From: Phytophthora colocasiae
Lineage: Eukaryota; Oomycota; Peronosporomycetes; Peronosporales; Peronosporaceae
DNA: 64,000 bases
NCBI GenBank assembly: GCA_018806915.1
Contig: JAGKQI010000030.1
Span: 156,501-220,500, forward strand
Direction of reading: 5' to 3'
The translations under genes were made by a program, and so were the position numbers. The notes beneath the pieces were generated by a model. The model saw nothing but the letters and a program-made list of their open reading frames with translations, ran no database searches and had not been told where the DNA came from. The stretch's first letter is position 1. Each line of letters begins with the position of its first letter. Shown here one piece after another: positions 51,603-64,000 of this stretch.

Positions 51603-52213
51603 GGACGTCAAAGCGAATCCGACAGTTTAAACGCTTGAGGTCGCAACCCAATTTAGCCCGCTTTTGTGCTTGGGATTCAAATTTGTATGTAAACTCGTCG
51701 ATCTTGGATGAAATGGCAGTGGGTCCTTCCGTTTCTTCCGGTTAGCGCGCAATTTTGTGGGTTCTCTTCGTCAAGTAACAGTTAACAAAGTCACAATGAC
51801 GAGTAGTTCGTCTAAGAAAAAGGAAATTGCTTTATCCGGTGACATTATCAGAAGTTTTCAAATGACAGCGGAGGACAATAACCGTCAAGCAAGTCCAAGT
51901 CTTCGATGGGCTCTAATCGAAGTTCGTCAATTGAAACCTCCCAATCACAACATTCCTTCGCCATACGCTAAACGCTGCGACTAGTACTAATTTCTGTTTC
52001 GTCGATACGACCGGGGAGAAAGCTACTCGTGTCGCGATTGATTTGATTGACAAAGGACATAATTGTTTTGTACAACAGCGTAAGTACTACGCCAGGCAAA
52101 ACAAATATTTCCCATACCTTAATAGAGACGCGTAATACAGCCAACTTCTCGACCATCATCAGCCCTTGGGACGAATCAATGAAACACCGTGCTCTTCCTG
52201 GTCTCCGGCATCA
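51603..52213. other. Remnants between the palindromic element and the CRN nuclease copy
   Basis: Inverse of about 20045-20654. It holds the rest of the unrecognised frame that the palindromic element interrupted; nothing further is supported. Confidence 0.4.
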
Positions 52214-53239
52214 TCATATAATCTTGCCAACATACTGCGTAACCTGCACTCCAAGAGAGTCCGGTTTTTGGCGGTCTTCTTCGTTCATATTTTTGTAGTT
52301 CTGATGCCTGAATTGGTCGTAGGTATCACCCTCAACTAAGAAAAGAAGAATGTGGTGATAGTCTGCAAACTCTCCGCAGTCCTTCAAAATCGCGATAATG
52401 TCCTTGAAGCGTTGGTGTGTAATAGGGTGCCTTCTGGCGACAGTTGCTTGTAGGTAGATAAGACGACGCTCGGCTGGGACAACGAGAACGCCATCAATAG
52501 CAGGAAAGTTCTTTGACTCAGGAAGATACACCATTTTTTCAGCATGGATGTCCGATGCCGCTTGGACACTCCTTGATGTTGCATTATATGGGCCCAGCGA
52601 TCGAATGCTTTGTCTTCGGGTTTCATCATCGAGTGGTCTCACACGAATCTCGCGAATTGCGGCATCTCGCAACAGAAATCTCTCGCGTACTCGTCCTCTC
52701 CACGCTTGCAAATTCGGATCCGAAGTTTTTAACAGATTCTTGATGTTGTCATTCTTTTCGCCATGGTAAGTCGCACTGACCATACTTTCTATGAAAGCAG
52801 ATGCAAACTGCATAAAGCACTGGCCGGGTTCCTCCACATCGCGATACATCTCGAATAGAGTGCTTTTCATCATGTCGCTAAACTTGCCGTTCTCAACACC
52901 TTTCACCACGGTTTCCAGTTTGGTGAAGTCATCGGGAATGGCTTTTGACACCTCGTTTTTCAAACCATCTATGGTTAGTTTTGACGAGAACAGCAGTCGT
53001 GACTTGCCTCCGACAAGAAAATATCTAATAAACCACTCGTCTTCCATCAGCCCTACTACGTCCGCGTATTCTTGGCACTCATCCTTCGTCCATGGATTCA
53101 TGTAGACCCTGGTACACCTTTCCTTCACAAATTCATTGTAGTTTTTAGTGCGTGGACTGGCGAACAAATAGGAATGCACAAAGATTGCAGTAACTGCCCA
53201 TGCTGTCCCATATTCCTTGCCATCAAACAATCCCTCGTA
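52214..53239 (-). pseudogene. CRN nuclease-type C-terminus, inverted copy
   Basis: Inverse of 19019 onward. The frame starts inside the domain (LFDGKEYGTAWAVTAIFV) and ends VTQYVGKII at 52214. It is cut at 53239, where it meets a CRN header fragment of opposite strand. It has no start, P-loop or header of its own. Confidence 0.82.
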
Positions 53240-53787
53240 CTGGCGAGGACGAAGGATGGCGCGTGGCTAGGGCTAGACGAGGCTAGCGCAGCATCTGTGG
53301 CTCTTGATGTAGATGGGTTCCCTCAACACTTGAACAGGAAGCTGGTGAAGATGGAATCGCTGCAACGTCTCAACAAATGCGTTGGAAAGCTCCCAGATCA
53401 GGACCAAGTTCATGTGCTGGTGATCATTCCCCCGGAAGATCCACCCAGGAAGAAGCAGAGAGTTGGTGATGTCGAATTGATGAACTTTACCACCAACGAG
53501 CAAGCTGAATTGGACTCAATATGTGAGCTTGGACAGAGATTGACTCGTGAGGATCTGGTGAAGGGGGCGTTATTAATGAAGATTCCACATAAAGTTTTGC
53601 GTGTAAATCTGTCCGGAGGCTTGTACGTACGCCAGGAGTATTGGGACGTCCACACGATTATGAATGAAGGCTTAAACCTAGAAGACAGAGTTCTTGTGAT
53701 CGGCAGCCCTGGCATTGGGAAGTCCGTGTTTGGCTGCTGCTGTTCATGTCGGAGCGCAAAAATGTGGCATATCGACCTCTTGGTAAT
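53240..53787 (+). pseudogene. CRN-N header/NTPase fragment, duplicate
   Basis: Direct copy of 15701-16248, beginning exactly at the third codon of LFLAR. It contains QVHVLVIIPP, GSPGIGKS and the same missing base after the P-loop. The first 50 codons and promoter are absent; the open frame that runs in from 53072 is antisense nuclease sequence. Confidence 0.85.
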
Positions 53788-56472
53788 TGTTGAAGTAATG
53801 ATTTGCGCAGAGATATTAGTACGACAGGTAGGTCTTAAGAAGGATCAGAAGTTAATAAATGGAGAAGCCTTGTGACTTGGAGATGGTAAAAGAAGTAGTT
53901 GTGTGGGAGCTTGTAAAAAGCAGAAGTGATGAATTAGAGAGTCTGGTGTTCTGGAGGGGAGTTATTCTCCACCAACCAGTCCAGTTAGGTACGATTTCTC
54001 TATATGGAACTGCACAATTTAATACCCCTAGATAGGTGTCATCACTGCAGAGATGGTAACTTCAACAGCCTCCCACATCGATGAATGTGTATGACGCTCT
54101 ATCTGTCGAGTAAAATTTAATGCTCCACAGGTGGCTGTTATAACAGTCCTGTGCAAACATGAATATTTACAAGAGGTAGCTTTTGTTTTGATATAGATGA
54201 CCTTTTTCTTTGACCATTGTCAGATTTGTCATTTTTGTTGTGAAATTTTTTCTTGTTTCATTGTTATTTTAGCTACTCAGGAAAACCTTAAAGAAGGATT
54301 AAACCTGTTCACCGTAGTGGAATGTTGTTATTAACGCTTTTGTTGTACGTGTTTTGAGAAAAGATACTCAGGAAAACCTTTAAGGATCAAAACCTGTTTA
54401 GTGTATCGTTGACTACTCAGGAAACCTTTGAGGATACACCTGTTCGCCTTGTTGAAATTTTTAAATGCTGTGTAAGTCGTTATTTACATTGCATGTTTTG
54501 TTCTCGTTCATGCTTTGGACGTTTCTTCACATATTTTGTTTGTGTTTTGGTTTTATATTTCTTTGGCTAAGGACTTATAGAGAATTTTTGCCTCCCAGTT
54601 TCTTAAAACTGGTTCATAGTTGATGTTGGTGTTCGTTTTCAAATTTGTTTTTACTGATTTTGTTGAGAGTTTATATCTTTCAAGTTTTTGAAGAAAGGCT
54701 ACAGCTTTAAAGCATAAATAATCCCAAACAGTGTCATAAGTAGTGTACTCATCGTGTTTGCAGTTAGTGCGCAGGCTCTCATCGTTGGGACTAATTTCTC
54801 CCTAGAGGCTGATCGAGTAGTTTCTCGTTTAGAAAGTGATAGATTTGTAACTATGAATCTAATGTAGAAGGGATTCGTGTACCGGAACTGTAGTTTGCTT
54901 TCTATTGACAGAGGCTTTTGTTGGCTTGTCACGTAAATGTATGGTGCTTTAAGAACTACTTCGAAGTACATTAGAAGTAGATTTAATTCTTTTAATTCTT
55001 TTTGTTGGGGAAATGTTTGAAATTCTTGCCAGGGACTGAATGTAGTTTGGCGAATGAATGACTACGTTGGTGCCTCCCAGTTTCATACATTTCGTTAAGT
55101 ATTTCTCAACTTTGTTTCAGACAAATGTCTGTACAGTGCATATCGCTTTACATTTCTTTTTGAGATTTTGTTTTCACAGAGCCCGAAATTAATCTGGGTT
55201 ATTGTATTTAACATATTACAAGCTGTAGTTCTACCTGAGTAGTTCGCTACAGCTTGGCATAAAGCCAACAAATTTGTTTTAATATTTGTGATACAACAAG
55301 CCGTAGTTCTACTACCGTAGTTCGCTACAGCTTGGCATCAAGCCAGCAAGTTGTGGTTGTACGACTGGAATTCTACTACGTAGTACAGAGGGACATTATG
55401 ACAATACTAGTAGTACTACTGTAGTAAAGTAGTTTTTATGATCTCCTCGTAATACTGCAGCAATGCTGCGTGGCAGACGCAAAAGACGGAATTTGCTTCG
55501 CCTCAGTTTGTAAGAGCATGTATGTTTGAGTTGTATGAGCAGAGATGTGCACTTTGTGCATACTCTATCTCATAATGTTGTGAATACTTCGTGTAGTATT
55601 TCTTTCAGTCAAAAGTGTTGACGTATTACCATTGGTAGTAGTACTACGTAGATCGTACTACTATATAAGTAGTAATCATACTGAACGAGTATGCGAATGT
55701 AATTAGAGAGCTTGATAGTCTCAGAACTACTGCATGTGGTAGTATAGTATATGTACAGGCAGTATGCCATGTCAGCTAGCCTGCCTCCATGGGCGGTCTT
55801 ACAGCGTGGTAGGCTCAAGCTCAGTGGCTGGCCTGGGGCTCACCCAGCACGTCGAGCGTGCGACGCTACAGCAACATTGCTGAGGGGACACGATGGCCTC
55901 CCAGCACGGCGTGCGTGCGTCTTCACAGCTCAGTGGCTGGAGCATAGGATAGATGGCTGGAGGACTGGGCCGTTGCGTGCGTGCAGCATGGTTGCGCGGG
56001 GACACGATGGCCTCCCAGCACGGTGTGCGTGCGTCTTCACAGCTCAGTGGCTGGAACATAGGACAGATGGCTCGAGAACTGGGCCGATGCGCGACAGCCG
56101 ATGTACGTCTTGGCTTGGCTTGTGTCCGCGTGGCCTTGCTTCATCCCTGTCGGTCTTTATCTCCACGCTGAGGAAGCGTTGGGCTCATAACCTGTTGAAG
56201 TAATGATTTGCGCAGAGATATTAGTACGACAGGTAGGTCTTAAAGAAGGATCGAAGTTAATAAATGGAGAAGCCTTGTGACTTGGAGATGGTAAAAGAAG
56301 TAGTTGTGTGGGAGCTTGTAAAAAGCAGAAGTGATGAATTAGAGAGTCTGGTGTTCTGGAGGGGAGTTATTCTCCACCAACCAGTCCAGTTAGGTACGAT
56401 TTCTCTATATGGAACTGCACAATTTAATACCCCTAGATAGGTGTCATCACTGCAGAGATGGTAACTTCAACA
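53788..56472 (-). mobile_element. Non-autonomous LTR element in CRN-N, duplicate
   Basis: LTRs at 53788-54067 and 56193-56472, 280 bp each, with GTAAT at 53783-53787 and 56473-56477. The internal region has the same repeats and the 110-bp tandem units (about 55818-56094). It was carried here by the segmental duplication. Confidence 0.9.
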
Positions 56473-57577
56473 GTAATGACGCAAGGATTCTTTTTTCACT
56501 TGGAACGAGAAACGCTACGATGGAACTTTGTGGCCAGTTTCTGGACATCAATACGAGGGATTGTTTGATGGCAAGGAATATGGGATAGCATGGGCAGTTA
56601 CTGCAATCTTTGTGCATTCCTATTTGTTCGCCAGTCCACGCACTAAAAACTACAATGAATTTGTGAAGGAAAGGTGTACCAGGGTCTACATGAATCCATG
56701 GACGAAGGATGAGTGCCAAGAATACGCGGACGTAGTAGGGCTGATGGAAGACGAGTGGTTTATTAGATATTTTCTTGTCGGAGGCAAGTCACGACTGCTG
56801 TTCTCGTCAAAACTAACCATAGATGGTTTGAAAAACGAGGTGTCAAAAGCCATTCCCGATGACTTCACCAAACTGGAAACCGTGGTGAAAGGTGTTGAGA
56901 ACGGCAAGTTTAGCGACATGATGAAAAGCACTCTATTCGAGATGTATCGCGATGTGGAGGAACCCGGCCAGTGCTTTATGCAGTTTGCATCTGCTTTCAT
57001 AGAAAGTATGGTCAGTGCGACTTACCATGGCGAAAAGAATGACAACATCAAGAATCTGTTAAAAACTTCGGATCCGAATTTGCAAGCGTGGAGAGGACGA
57101 GTACGCGAGAGATTTCTGTTGCGAGATGCCGCAATTCGCGAGATTCGTGTGAGACCACTCGATGATGAAACCCGAAGACAAAGCATTCGATCGCTGGGCC
57201 CATATAATGCAACATCAAGGAGTGTCCAAGCGGCATCGGACATCCATGCTGAAAAAATGGTGTATCTTCCTGAGTCAAAGAACTTTCCTGCTATTGATGG
57301 CGTTCTCGTTGTCCCAGCCGAGCGTCGTCTTATCTACCTACAAGCAACTGTCGCCAGAAGGCACCCTATTACACACCAACGCTTCAAGGACATTATCGCG
57401 ATTTTGAAGGACTGCGGAGAGTTTGCAGACTATCACCACATTCTTCTTTTCTTAGTTGAGGGTGATACCTACGACCAATTCAGGCATCAGAACTACAAAA
57501 ATATGAACGAAGAAGACCGCCAAAAACCGGACTCTCTTGGAGTGCAGGTTACGCAGTATGTTGGCAAGATTATATGA
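56473..57577 (+). pseudogene. CRN-N nuclease-type half, direct duplicate
   Basis: Same as 18939-20098. One T is missing in the run near 56492 (six T instead of seven), shifting the frame just after the LTR, so the open part starts near 56528. It ends VTQYVGKII at 57577 like the inverted copy. Confidence 0.82.
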
Positions 57578-59061
57578 TGATGCCGGAGACCAGGAAGAGC
57601 ACGGTGTTTCATTGATTCGTCCCAAGGGCTGATGATGGTCGAGAAGTTGGCTGTATTACGCGTCTCTATTAAGGTATGGGAAATATTTGTTTTGCCTGGC
57701 GTAGTACTTACGCTGTTGTACAAAACAATTATGTCCTTTGTCAATCAAATCAATCGCGACACGAGTAGCTTTCTCCCCGGTCGTATCGACGAAACAGAAA
57801 TTAGTACTAGTCGCAGCGTTTAGCGTATGGCGAAGGAATGTTGTGATTGGGAGGTTTCAATTGACGAACTTCGATTAGAGCCCATCGAAGACTTGGACTT
57901 GCTTGACGGTTATTGTCCTCCGCTGTCATTTGAAAACTTCTGATAATGTCACCGGATAAAGCAATTTCCTTTTTCTTAGACGAACTACTCGTCATTGTGA
58001 CTTTGTTAACTGTTACTTGACGAAGAGAGCCCACAAAATTGCGCGCTAACCGGAAGAAACGGAAGGACCCACTGCCATTTCATCCAAGATCGACGAGTTT
58101 ACATACAAATTTGAATCCCAAGCACAAAAGCGGGCTAAATTGGGTTGCGACCTCAAGCGTTTAAACTGTCGGATTCGCTTTGACGTCCTCTGTGCGGCTT
58201 CAACAGCTTTCAAATTCATCTGGTCAAGCCTGCATGAATGAATTCGAATCTGCTGAACACTTCTTCCCATCGAGGGTGGACGATTTCGATTACAACAAAC
58301 GTGAGCTCTCGATTCCTAGATACCGATATTTGAGAAATAGTCGACAACACATCACCAAACACTACTACGATTTAGAGACGTACCAGAGTCGTGTTGCAGC
58401 TCTCAATGTTCCAAAACATCAACTGATCCATCGTAAAAAAGAATAAAAAACGTAATCCAGCTACACCATGTCCTTGAGTGTCCACCTTCAAATGCAAGTT
58501 GTTTTTGTGTCGGGAACATCTCCGGTGTCGTTAATTGCTGGTTGTATCGAATAAAATAAACCAGTTCTGGCCATGAAATTGGTGCTGTTTGTCTCGTTGT
58601 AAACCCCTTTTTCAAGATGTTGACAAACGCTGCGTATTTCGCCCAGAGCTGTCTGGTTATCAGTCGGATCATCGGATATCCTTCCCCACTCGACGTACAA
58701 GCTCGATCAGTGATACTGCTTTAAATTCACTGCTAGAGACGCTGAGAACTGTGCCAGTACTTGAAAATGCCTTTTCAAGTATGAAAATGGAAGTTGCACA
58801 TGATGTTCGTTTTCCTCCTTATAATCTTGAGAAACATAAGCCGGAAAATCTTACAGAAAACTTGAAATGTCAGGTGCCACGGCAAATTGGCCTTCAGGAA
58901 AGGAGTCTATCAAATTTTGCAACAGTATGATATTCACTTTAAATTTGTTGGCGCCATTCTTCAGAAGAGACGCAAATGACAACTGAAGCTGCTCGTCCCC
59001 GCAAGAAGTACGCAACAATACCTTCGCTTTATAAAGGTTTAATAACATACTCACATCGCAC
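57578..59061. pseudogene. Unrecognised remnants, duplicate of 20099-21525
   Basis: Same two relics as at 20.1-21.5 kb. The uninterrupted target site of the palindromic element is TCTG at 58189-58192. No function assigned. Confidence 0.4.
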
Positions 59062-59524
59062 TGTTTTGTATCTATAGACAGCGCGTTGGAGGTTTACCTC
59101 CACTAGCGACTGGCCCTTCTAGTTCGCGAATTCCCAATAATGAGTCGAGTTTACTGAGGACTACAGGGCTTCGTCTTGGAATTACCCCACGTGCGCCGAT
59201 CAACACCAGAAAGAGTACGATCCCCGTCACAAGATGAAGACGAAGCGAAAATTAGAGCAAAACCCTTATATCGAAAGCTAACGGTGAAGTTGGATCGCCC
59301 AGTCACCCTGCTCCGACAAAAGTGTCAGCGGTTTTGAACAACTCTAACGGAGCGCGGATCGAACTCACTCACAAACAACTTGTTACTCTTAGGGTAACTT
59401 TCGGACTGAGGACGCACGTCCGCGTGCGGACTCCCTATGCCTTTCTACCATCATTCTGCTTCTAGTTCCAGAAGCTGACTTCAACTTCACTTCGTTGTGA
59501 CAAAAGATGATACGGTTTCCAACA
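59062..59524 (-). repeat. 3' LTR of copia copy 3
   Basis: 463 bp, same limits and reasoning as 21526-21988. Confidence 0.65.
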
Positions 59525-59548
59525 CGCCCTCCTCCGAAGTGAATCATG

Positions 59549-60872
59549 TCACTGAGGAAGATGCTGCTTCGATAAACCGATCATCGCACTCAGTGCTTCG
59601 AGTCTATCGCCGGCCAGTGATTTCGTCATAAGATCGGAAGGATTCGCGTCAGTCTTGACCTTCCACAAGTCCACAGTCTTCTTCGCCACTTGGTCACGTA
59701 CGTAGTGCCAACGAAGTTTGATGTGTCGCGTCCTGCGACTGTAGGTTGGGTTGGTAGCCATCACGTAGGCCGCCTGGTTGTCAATTCCCATTCTCACTTT
59801 GGTCACCAAGTCTGAGAACACTTGGATTAGCATGTTGCGTAGCCCTTGGCCTTCCATGCATGCCTCGCATGCCGCAACATACTCCGCCTCTGCGGTCGAT
59901 TGTGCCACAATAGTCTGGCGTCTTGATGCCCACGAAACAGCGCCGCCTGCCATGCAGTGCACAAAGCCTGATGCTCTTGCGTGTGTCCGGATCATTGCCC
60001 CAATCGGAGTCACAATATCCATCAATAATCAACTCTGGCTTCTTCTCGGCTGACTTGTTTCGGGTGTACACAATTCCTTGCGTCTTGGTACCGACAAGGT
60101 ACCTGAGCACTCTCTTGGCCGCACCAATGTGCTGCTGGGTTGGGTTTTGGACGTATCGACTGAGCTGTCCAACGGAGAACGCGAGGTCCGGCCGTGTACA
60201 GGTCGTCAAGTACATGAGGGATCCGACAAGCTCACGGTACGGGAACTTCTTGCCGTTTGCACGCTTCTCCTTGCGTCGATCCACCTCATCGTCTTTCACC
60301 GTCAGACTCATGTTGGTCTCCATAGGAATTCTGCTTGGGTGGGCGTCCACAAAACTGAACCGCTCGATAATATCTTCGCAGTACTTAGTCTGATGAATCT
60401 TGATTGAATCTGCATTCTGCTCCACTTGCACGCCGAGGTATGTGTTGAGAAGACCTTGGTCCTTAAGACCGTAGTCGTTGTCAAGCTGCTCAAACATCCT
60501 CTTCTTGACCTCAACGTTGTTCGTCGCGCACAAAATATCATCAACGTACAGAACTACGATAGCGAATTCGCCGTCTTTGTCATAGAAATAAAGGCACGGT
60601 TCGGTCTCACACTGCTTGAAACTGTGGTCCAGGAACCAGCGATTCACCTCACTGTTCCATTCTCTGCCGGACTGGCGTAGCCCGTACAAAGCCTTCTCGA
60701 TGATGTAAATCATGCCATCATCGTCACATGGATAGCCTTCCACCTCTTCCAAATACTGCTTGATGCCTAACGCAGCGTTGAGGTAGGCAGTGTTTATGTC
60801 TCCTTGGTAGATTACTAAGTTCAACAGTATACACACAGCAACGAACGTCCTGAATGTCGCCATACGTGCCAC
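59549..60872 (-). pseudogene. pol: Copia copy 3: reverse transcriptase (partial) and RNase H
   Basis: Same content as 22013-23336: palm with YVDD box, missing fingers, RNase H broken at DPDTRKS. It differs from copy 1 by a few substitutions only. Confidence 0.88.
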
Positions 60873-63800
60873 AGAAGAAAACGTGTCCGTGAAGTCAATG
60901 CCAAATCGCTGCTTGTCGCCGCGAGCAACAACGCGTGGTCGGTGGAACGCATCGCTTGCCTGTAGCTCTTAGGTATCTTGATGTCACTCTCACGTAGTCC
61001 ACCATTACCGCGGCGATCTGCTTGCAGTGCCTTGAACGCTGAGTACACATCATTGTCCTCAAGCCGTTCGAGTTTGTGGTTCTCCGGAACTTCACGAAGT
61101 CCCGTGCGTCTCGTTGCCTCAGCGAGTTTGACTTTTGTACGCTTCTTGTCATGCGTACGACGAACCTCTTCGTCTCTGGGATGCACCTTTCCTATCAGCA
61201 TCTGTGATGGAATTGCTAGTTCAGTGTTTCTTGCTGGCGCTGGCGGTTCGCTTCCGTCATCACTTGCCCCGCTATCACATTGTGCCTCATGAGCGTCACT
61301 CGGATCAAACAGATAGTCGTATTCCTCGTCCACTTCTAGGCCACCATCAGTTTCCTCAGGGAAAGAAGCCAAATCCGACCCGTGACTAGTTACTCCGGGC
61401 TGTTCATCAACTGCATCACCACAGTAATCGTCATGTTCATCAGTTTCACTATCTGCTTCACCACCAGCATCACTCTCTGCTTGCGCCAGATTACTTGCAG
61501 CATCATCATCGACACCAACAGCTTCTGCATCCACGCCCTCCTGCGTTTCACACGCACCATAGTCGGGCAGTGAGCTGTTTCGCAGTATATCATCCCACAA
61601 TTGGTGGTCTTCATCCGCTAAGTCACTGCTAGAACCGCTCCCGTCAACCTTGGGAACCACGCTATCGCGCACCATGTCGTCCCACAGCACTTGCTCATCT
61701 TCGTCGAGATCATCTGCAGTCTGCATCTCGATATTACTGTCTTCACTGTCACTTTCTTCGTCGTCGAGATCTCCATCCTGAATATACTCGTCGAAAGTCT
61801 GCAGCCATTTGTTTACCTTAGTCTTGAACTCGCTGCCGTAGCGGTCCTTGTACTTGATGGACTCGTTCACCTTCACATCAGCCACGAAACCCTTCTGGTG
61901 CTCAGTAGGAAAGTATACCTGGCATCCGACAACGTCTTCTTGATAGCCGATGAGAAAACCCACCTTGCAGTTTACTTCCAGTTTCTTGCGCTTGGCGAGT
62001 GGCGTGTGACAGTACACTAACGATCCAAACATTCGGATGTGATGAATATCCGGCTTGGCACCGTACATCATCTCGTATGGAGTCCGCCCTCCGCCTTTGC
62101 AGAAAACTCGGTTCTTGATGTAGACTGCCGTCTGCAATGCATGCATCCAAAATGATCTCGGTAGCCCCGAGTCGTGCATCATTGTCTTTACCATACCAAT
62201 TAAAGTCTGGTGTGTGCGCTCTACAAGATTTAGTTGGGATGACTTTGGACCAACCTTGGTGTGGACAATGCCCTTCTTGGCATACCACCGCTCGATGGTG
62301 TTGTTGCAGAACTCTGCACCCTTGTCCGTTAGCACTTGCTTCACCGGTCCGACAACCTCATCGTGCTCATCACTGGACTCTCTGCGTTCCACCGCCGAGT
62401 GACTACAGTGTCAAATCTGCGTCCGTGTTGCCGCTCAGCCCACGCGATGTACTGCTTCATGTATCCGTTAACCTCGTCTTCAGACTTAGACTTGAGCAGA
62501 TACGTAGTCACGAAACGCGAAAATCCGTCCATCACGACTAACACTGCACTGTACTGCGTGCCATCGTGTAGCCCAGGAATCAGTAAGTCGGCGAAAATCA
62601 TGTCGTTCACCTTCGCAATATTCCGTTCGAGACTCTTCTTGAATGTCTTGCGTCTCTGCTTGCCGAAATGACAGTCAGCGCAATCCATCTTGCCACGCTT
62701 CTTCAGCATGATGCCCTTGGCCATTCCACGATCGACCATCAGGCGAATATATTCTGGGCAGGTGTGCCCTAGACGCGCGTGCCACACATCGATGTCCTCG
62801 ACTCCGTCTGTCACCGCAAAATTTGCCACTACTTGTCTCTTCACAACAGTGGTCTTCCTGTCGACTTTGTTGCCACCAAAGTTGTGCGCGGTAAAAACCC
62901 ACAGTCGATGTTCATGCACAGCACGAAGCACTTCGATGCCATCGAACATCATACCAAACATCGAGGTTTCCTGGTCCCACGACATCTTGAAGCCATGCTC
63001 CAGTGCTTGTCCAGGTGAGAAGAGGTTACATCCAGCTTTTGGTACGTGTAGCACGTCTTCGAGGTACACGAGAACCATCTCTTCATATATCACTGTAGCG
63101 AGCACAATGGTACCAAAACCCTCAGCCTTGGCGTCAGCACCGTCTGCGAATCCCGAGATACTTGGGTTCCAGTCGCTGTCCTTCATGCTGTTCAGCACCG
63201 TGAAGTATTCCTTGCACGCCACGATGTGCACGTTGGTTCCGCTGTCGAAATACCAACGGCCTGCGTCGTAATCCTTTGCGACTTTCTTGACAACTTCGCC
63301 CACAACCACGTCACACTTGTTCCCGCAGCTTTCGTCGTCGTCGTCCTTCTGCTCTGATGCGATCATCTTCGTGGGTTTCTCCCTCGAGCGTGCCATCTTC
63401 GTGCTTGCCTTCTTCTCCGCACTTGGTTTCTCTTCCAAGTCGGGACAATCGCTCTTGTAGTGACCCATGTCACCACAGTTGAAGCACTTGATGTCGGCCT
63501 TCGACTTCTTCTTTGATCCATCACCAGATGCCTTGCCCTTCGGGCCTCCTGAAGCGTTGCCTTGCTTCTTCTTTCTGCCTTGGTTGCTGCCAAAGGCGTT
63601 CTTCTCCCAGTCCTTGCTGCGCGTCTCAGCCGTGAGTATCAATTCTCGCACAAGATCTGGTGTGTATTTGCTCATGTTGGAGCTAAATAACACTTTTCTA
63701 CGAAGTTCGTTGTAGCAAACCTGCTGCGGCAGGCTGCGCAGCAACATGTCTACCATCTGGAGGTCACTCAACGGAGATCCAAGCTCCTTCAGCTCGTTCT

Positions 63801-63951
63801 TGATCCGAAACATCGTGTACAAGTGTCCACGAACGTCTCCGTTGGCGCGCAGATGAGTCCGGTGCAGCTCACCTTGTAAGCGATACACTTTCTGCGCCTT
63901 GGTGGCATCATTCTTCTTGCCTTCGTAGATATTGCAGAGCTCAGCCCACAT
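60821..63951 (-). pseudogene. gag-pol: Copia copy 3: Gag, protease, integrase and acidic linker
   Basis: Gag core, CCHC finger, DSG protease and the first integrase Asp are in one frame (62341-63951). A base lost near 62380 moves the second Asp, the Glu and the acidic linker to the next frame (60821-62392). The Gag frame continues to the window edge; the first roughly 100 codons lie outside. Confidence 0.88.
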
Positions 63952-64000
63952 GTCTGTTCCAGACTCCTTGTCTATCAGGTGCTGGACGAGTCTCTTCGTC

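Larger units (their letters stand above)
32062..53239. repeat. Inverted segmental duplication, right arm (mate 19019-30301)
   Basis: Reverse complement of the left arm, broken only by the palindromic LTR element at 41398-51598 and lacking the solo LTR found in copy B. The far end joins 53240 inside LFLAR codons, where the sequence switches to a direct copy of 15701 onward. Confidence 0.9.
53240..64000. repeat. Direct segmental duplication, right copy (mate 15701-26465)
   Basis: About 10.76 kb, same order and strand as the left copy, reaching the window edge. Its LTR insertion has identical flanks, showing that duplication followed insertion. Confidence 0.9.
59062..64000 (-). mobile_element. 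Ty1/copia retrotransposon copy 3, runs off the right edge
   Basis: Duplicate of copy 1: 3' LTR 59062-59524, RNase H and RT 59549-60872, linker/integrase 60821-62392, protease and Gag 62341-63951. It shares the RT finger deletion (near 60930) and RNase H shift (near 59970). A one-base loss near 62380 splits the integrase. Gag is open across the site that is shifted in copy 1 near 26148. Confidence 0.9.

Overview
The window looks like a repeat-rich, gene-sparse block of a plant-pathogenic oomycete genome, most probably Phytophthora or a close relative. The evidence is at least five Crinkler (CRN) effector loci (LxLAK/R N-terminus, HVLVxxP-like boundary, kinase-like or NTPase-nuclease C-termini), intronless reading frames, and several kinds of LTR retrotransposon. 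I see no bacterial operon, rRNA or CRISPR structure.

Layout. 1-2.5 kb: decayed DUF3160 and kinesin-motor pseudogenes (minus). 2.96-9.44 kb: a CRN gene with a kinase-like C-terminus (plus), split at codon 8 by a nearly pristine Ty3/gypsy element (2987-7589, 4-bp target duplication CGAT, LTRs differing at one base). 10.2-13.2 kb: a Ser-Pro-rich hypothetical gene, a WD40 relic and a gene fragment. 13.17-14.87 kb: CRN copy A (minus, frameshifted). 15.55-20.1 kb: an NTPase-nuclease CRN split by a 2.69-kb non-coding LTR element (16249-18938, duplication GTAAT). 21.5-26.7 kb: a 5'-truncated Ty1/copia element (minus) abutting a chromovirus integrase/chromodomain tail (26.7-27.5 kb). 28.4-30.5 kb: CRN copy B (minus) with a solo LTR in its 3' part. 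31.9-33.6 kb: CRN copy C (plus), the only full-length uninterrupted CRN frame here.

From 31.5 kb on, the window is almost entirely rearranged copies of its left half: 31507-32061 is the inverse of 14712-15266; 32062-53239 is the inverse of 19019-30301 (plus one insertion); 53240-64000 repeats 15701-26465 in direct orientation. The insertion is the most unusual object here: 41398-51598, two copies of a Gag-only LTR element joined tail to tail as a 10.2-kb palindrome with a 20-nt centre, both outer ends being U3 ends, and the whole unit flanked by a single 4-bp duplication (CAGA). The matching empty site is present twice elsewhere in the window.

Together the region reads as a CRN cluster remodelled by recent LTR-element insertion and by large inverted and direct duplications; three CRN genes have each been hit by a different LTR family. 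CRN C appears to be an A/B chimera with its crossover at or just after the LxLAR motif. Many frame differences between copies are single-base indels, often in homopolymers, so some lesions and some large-scale structure could be sequencing or assembly error.
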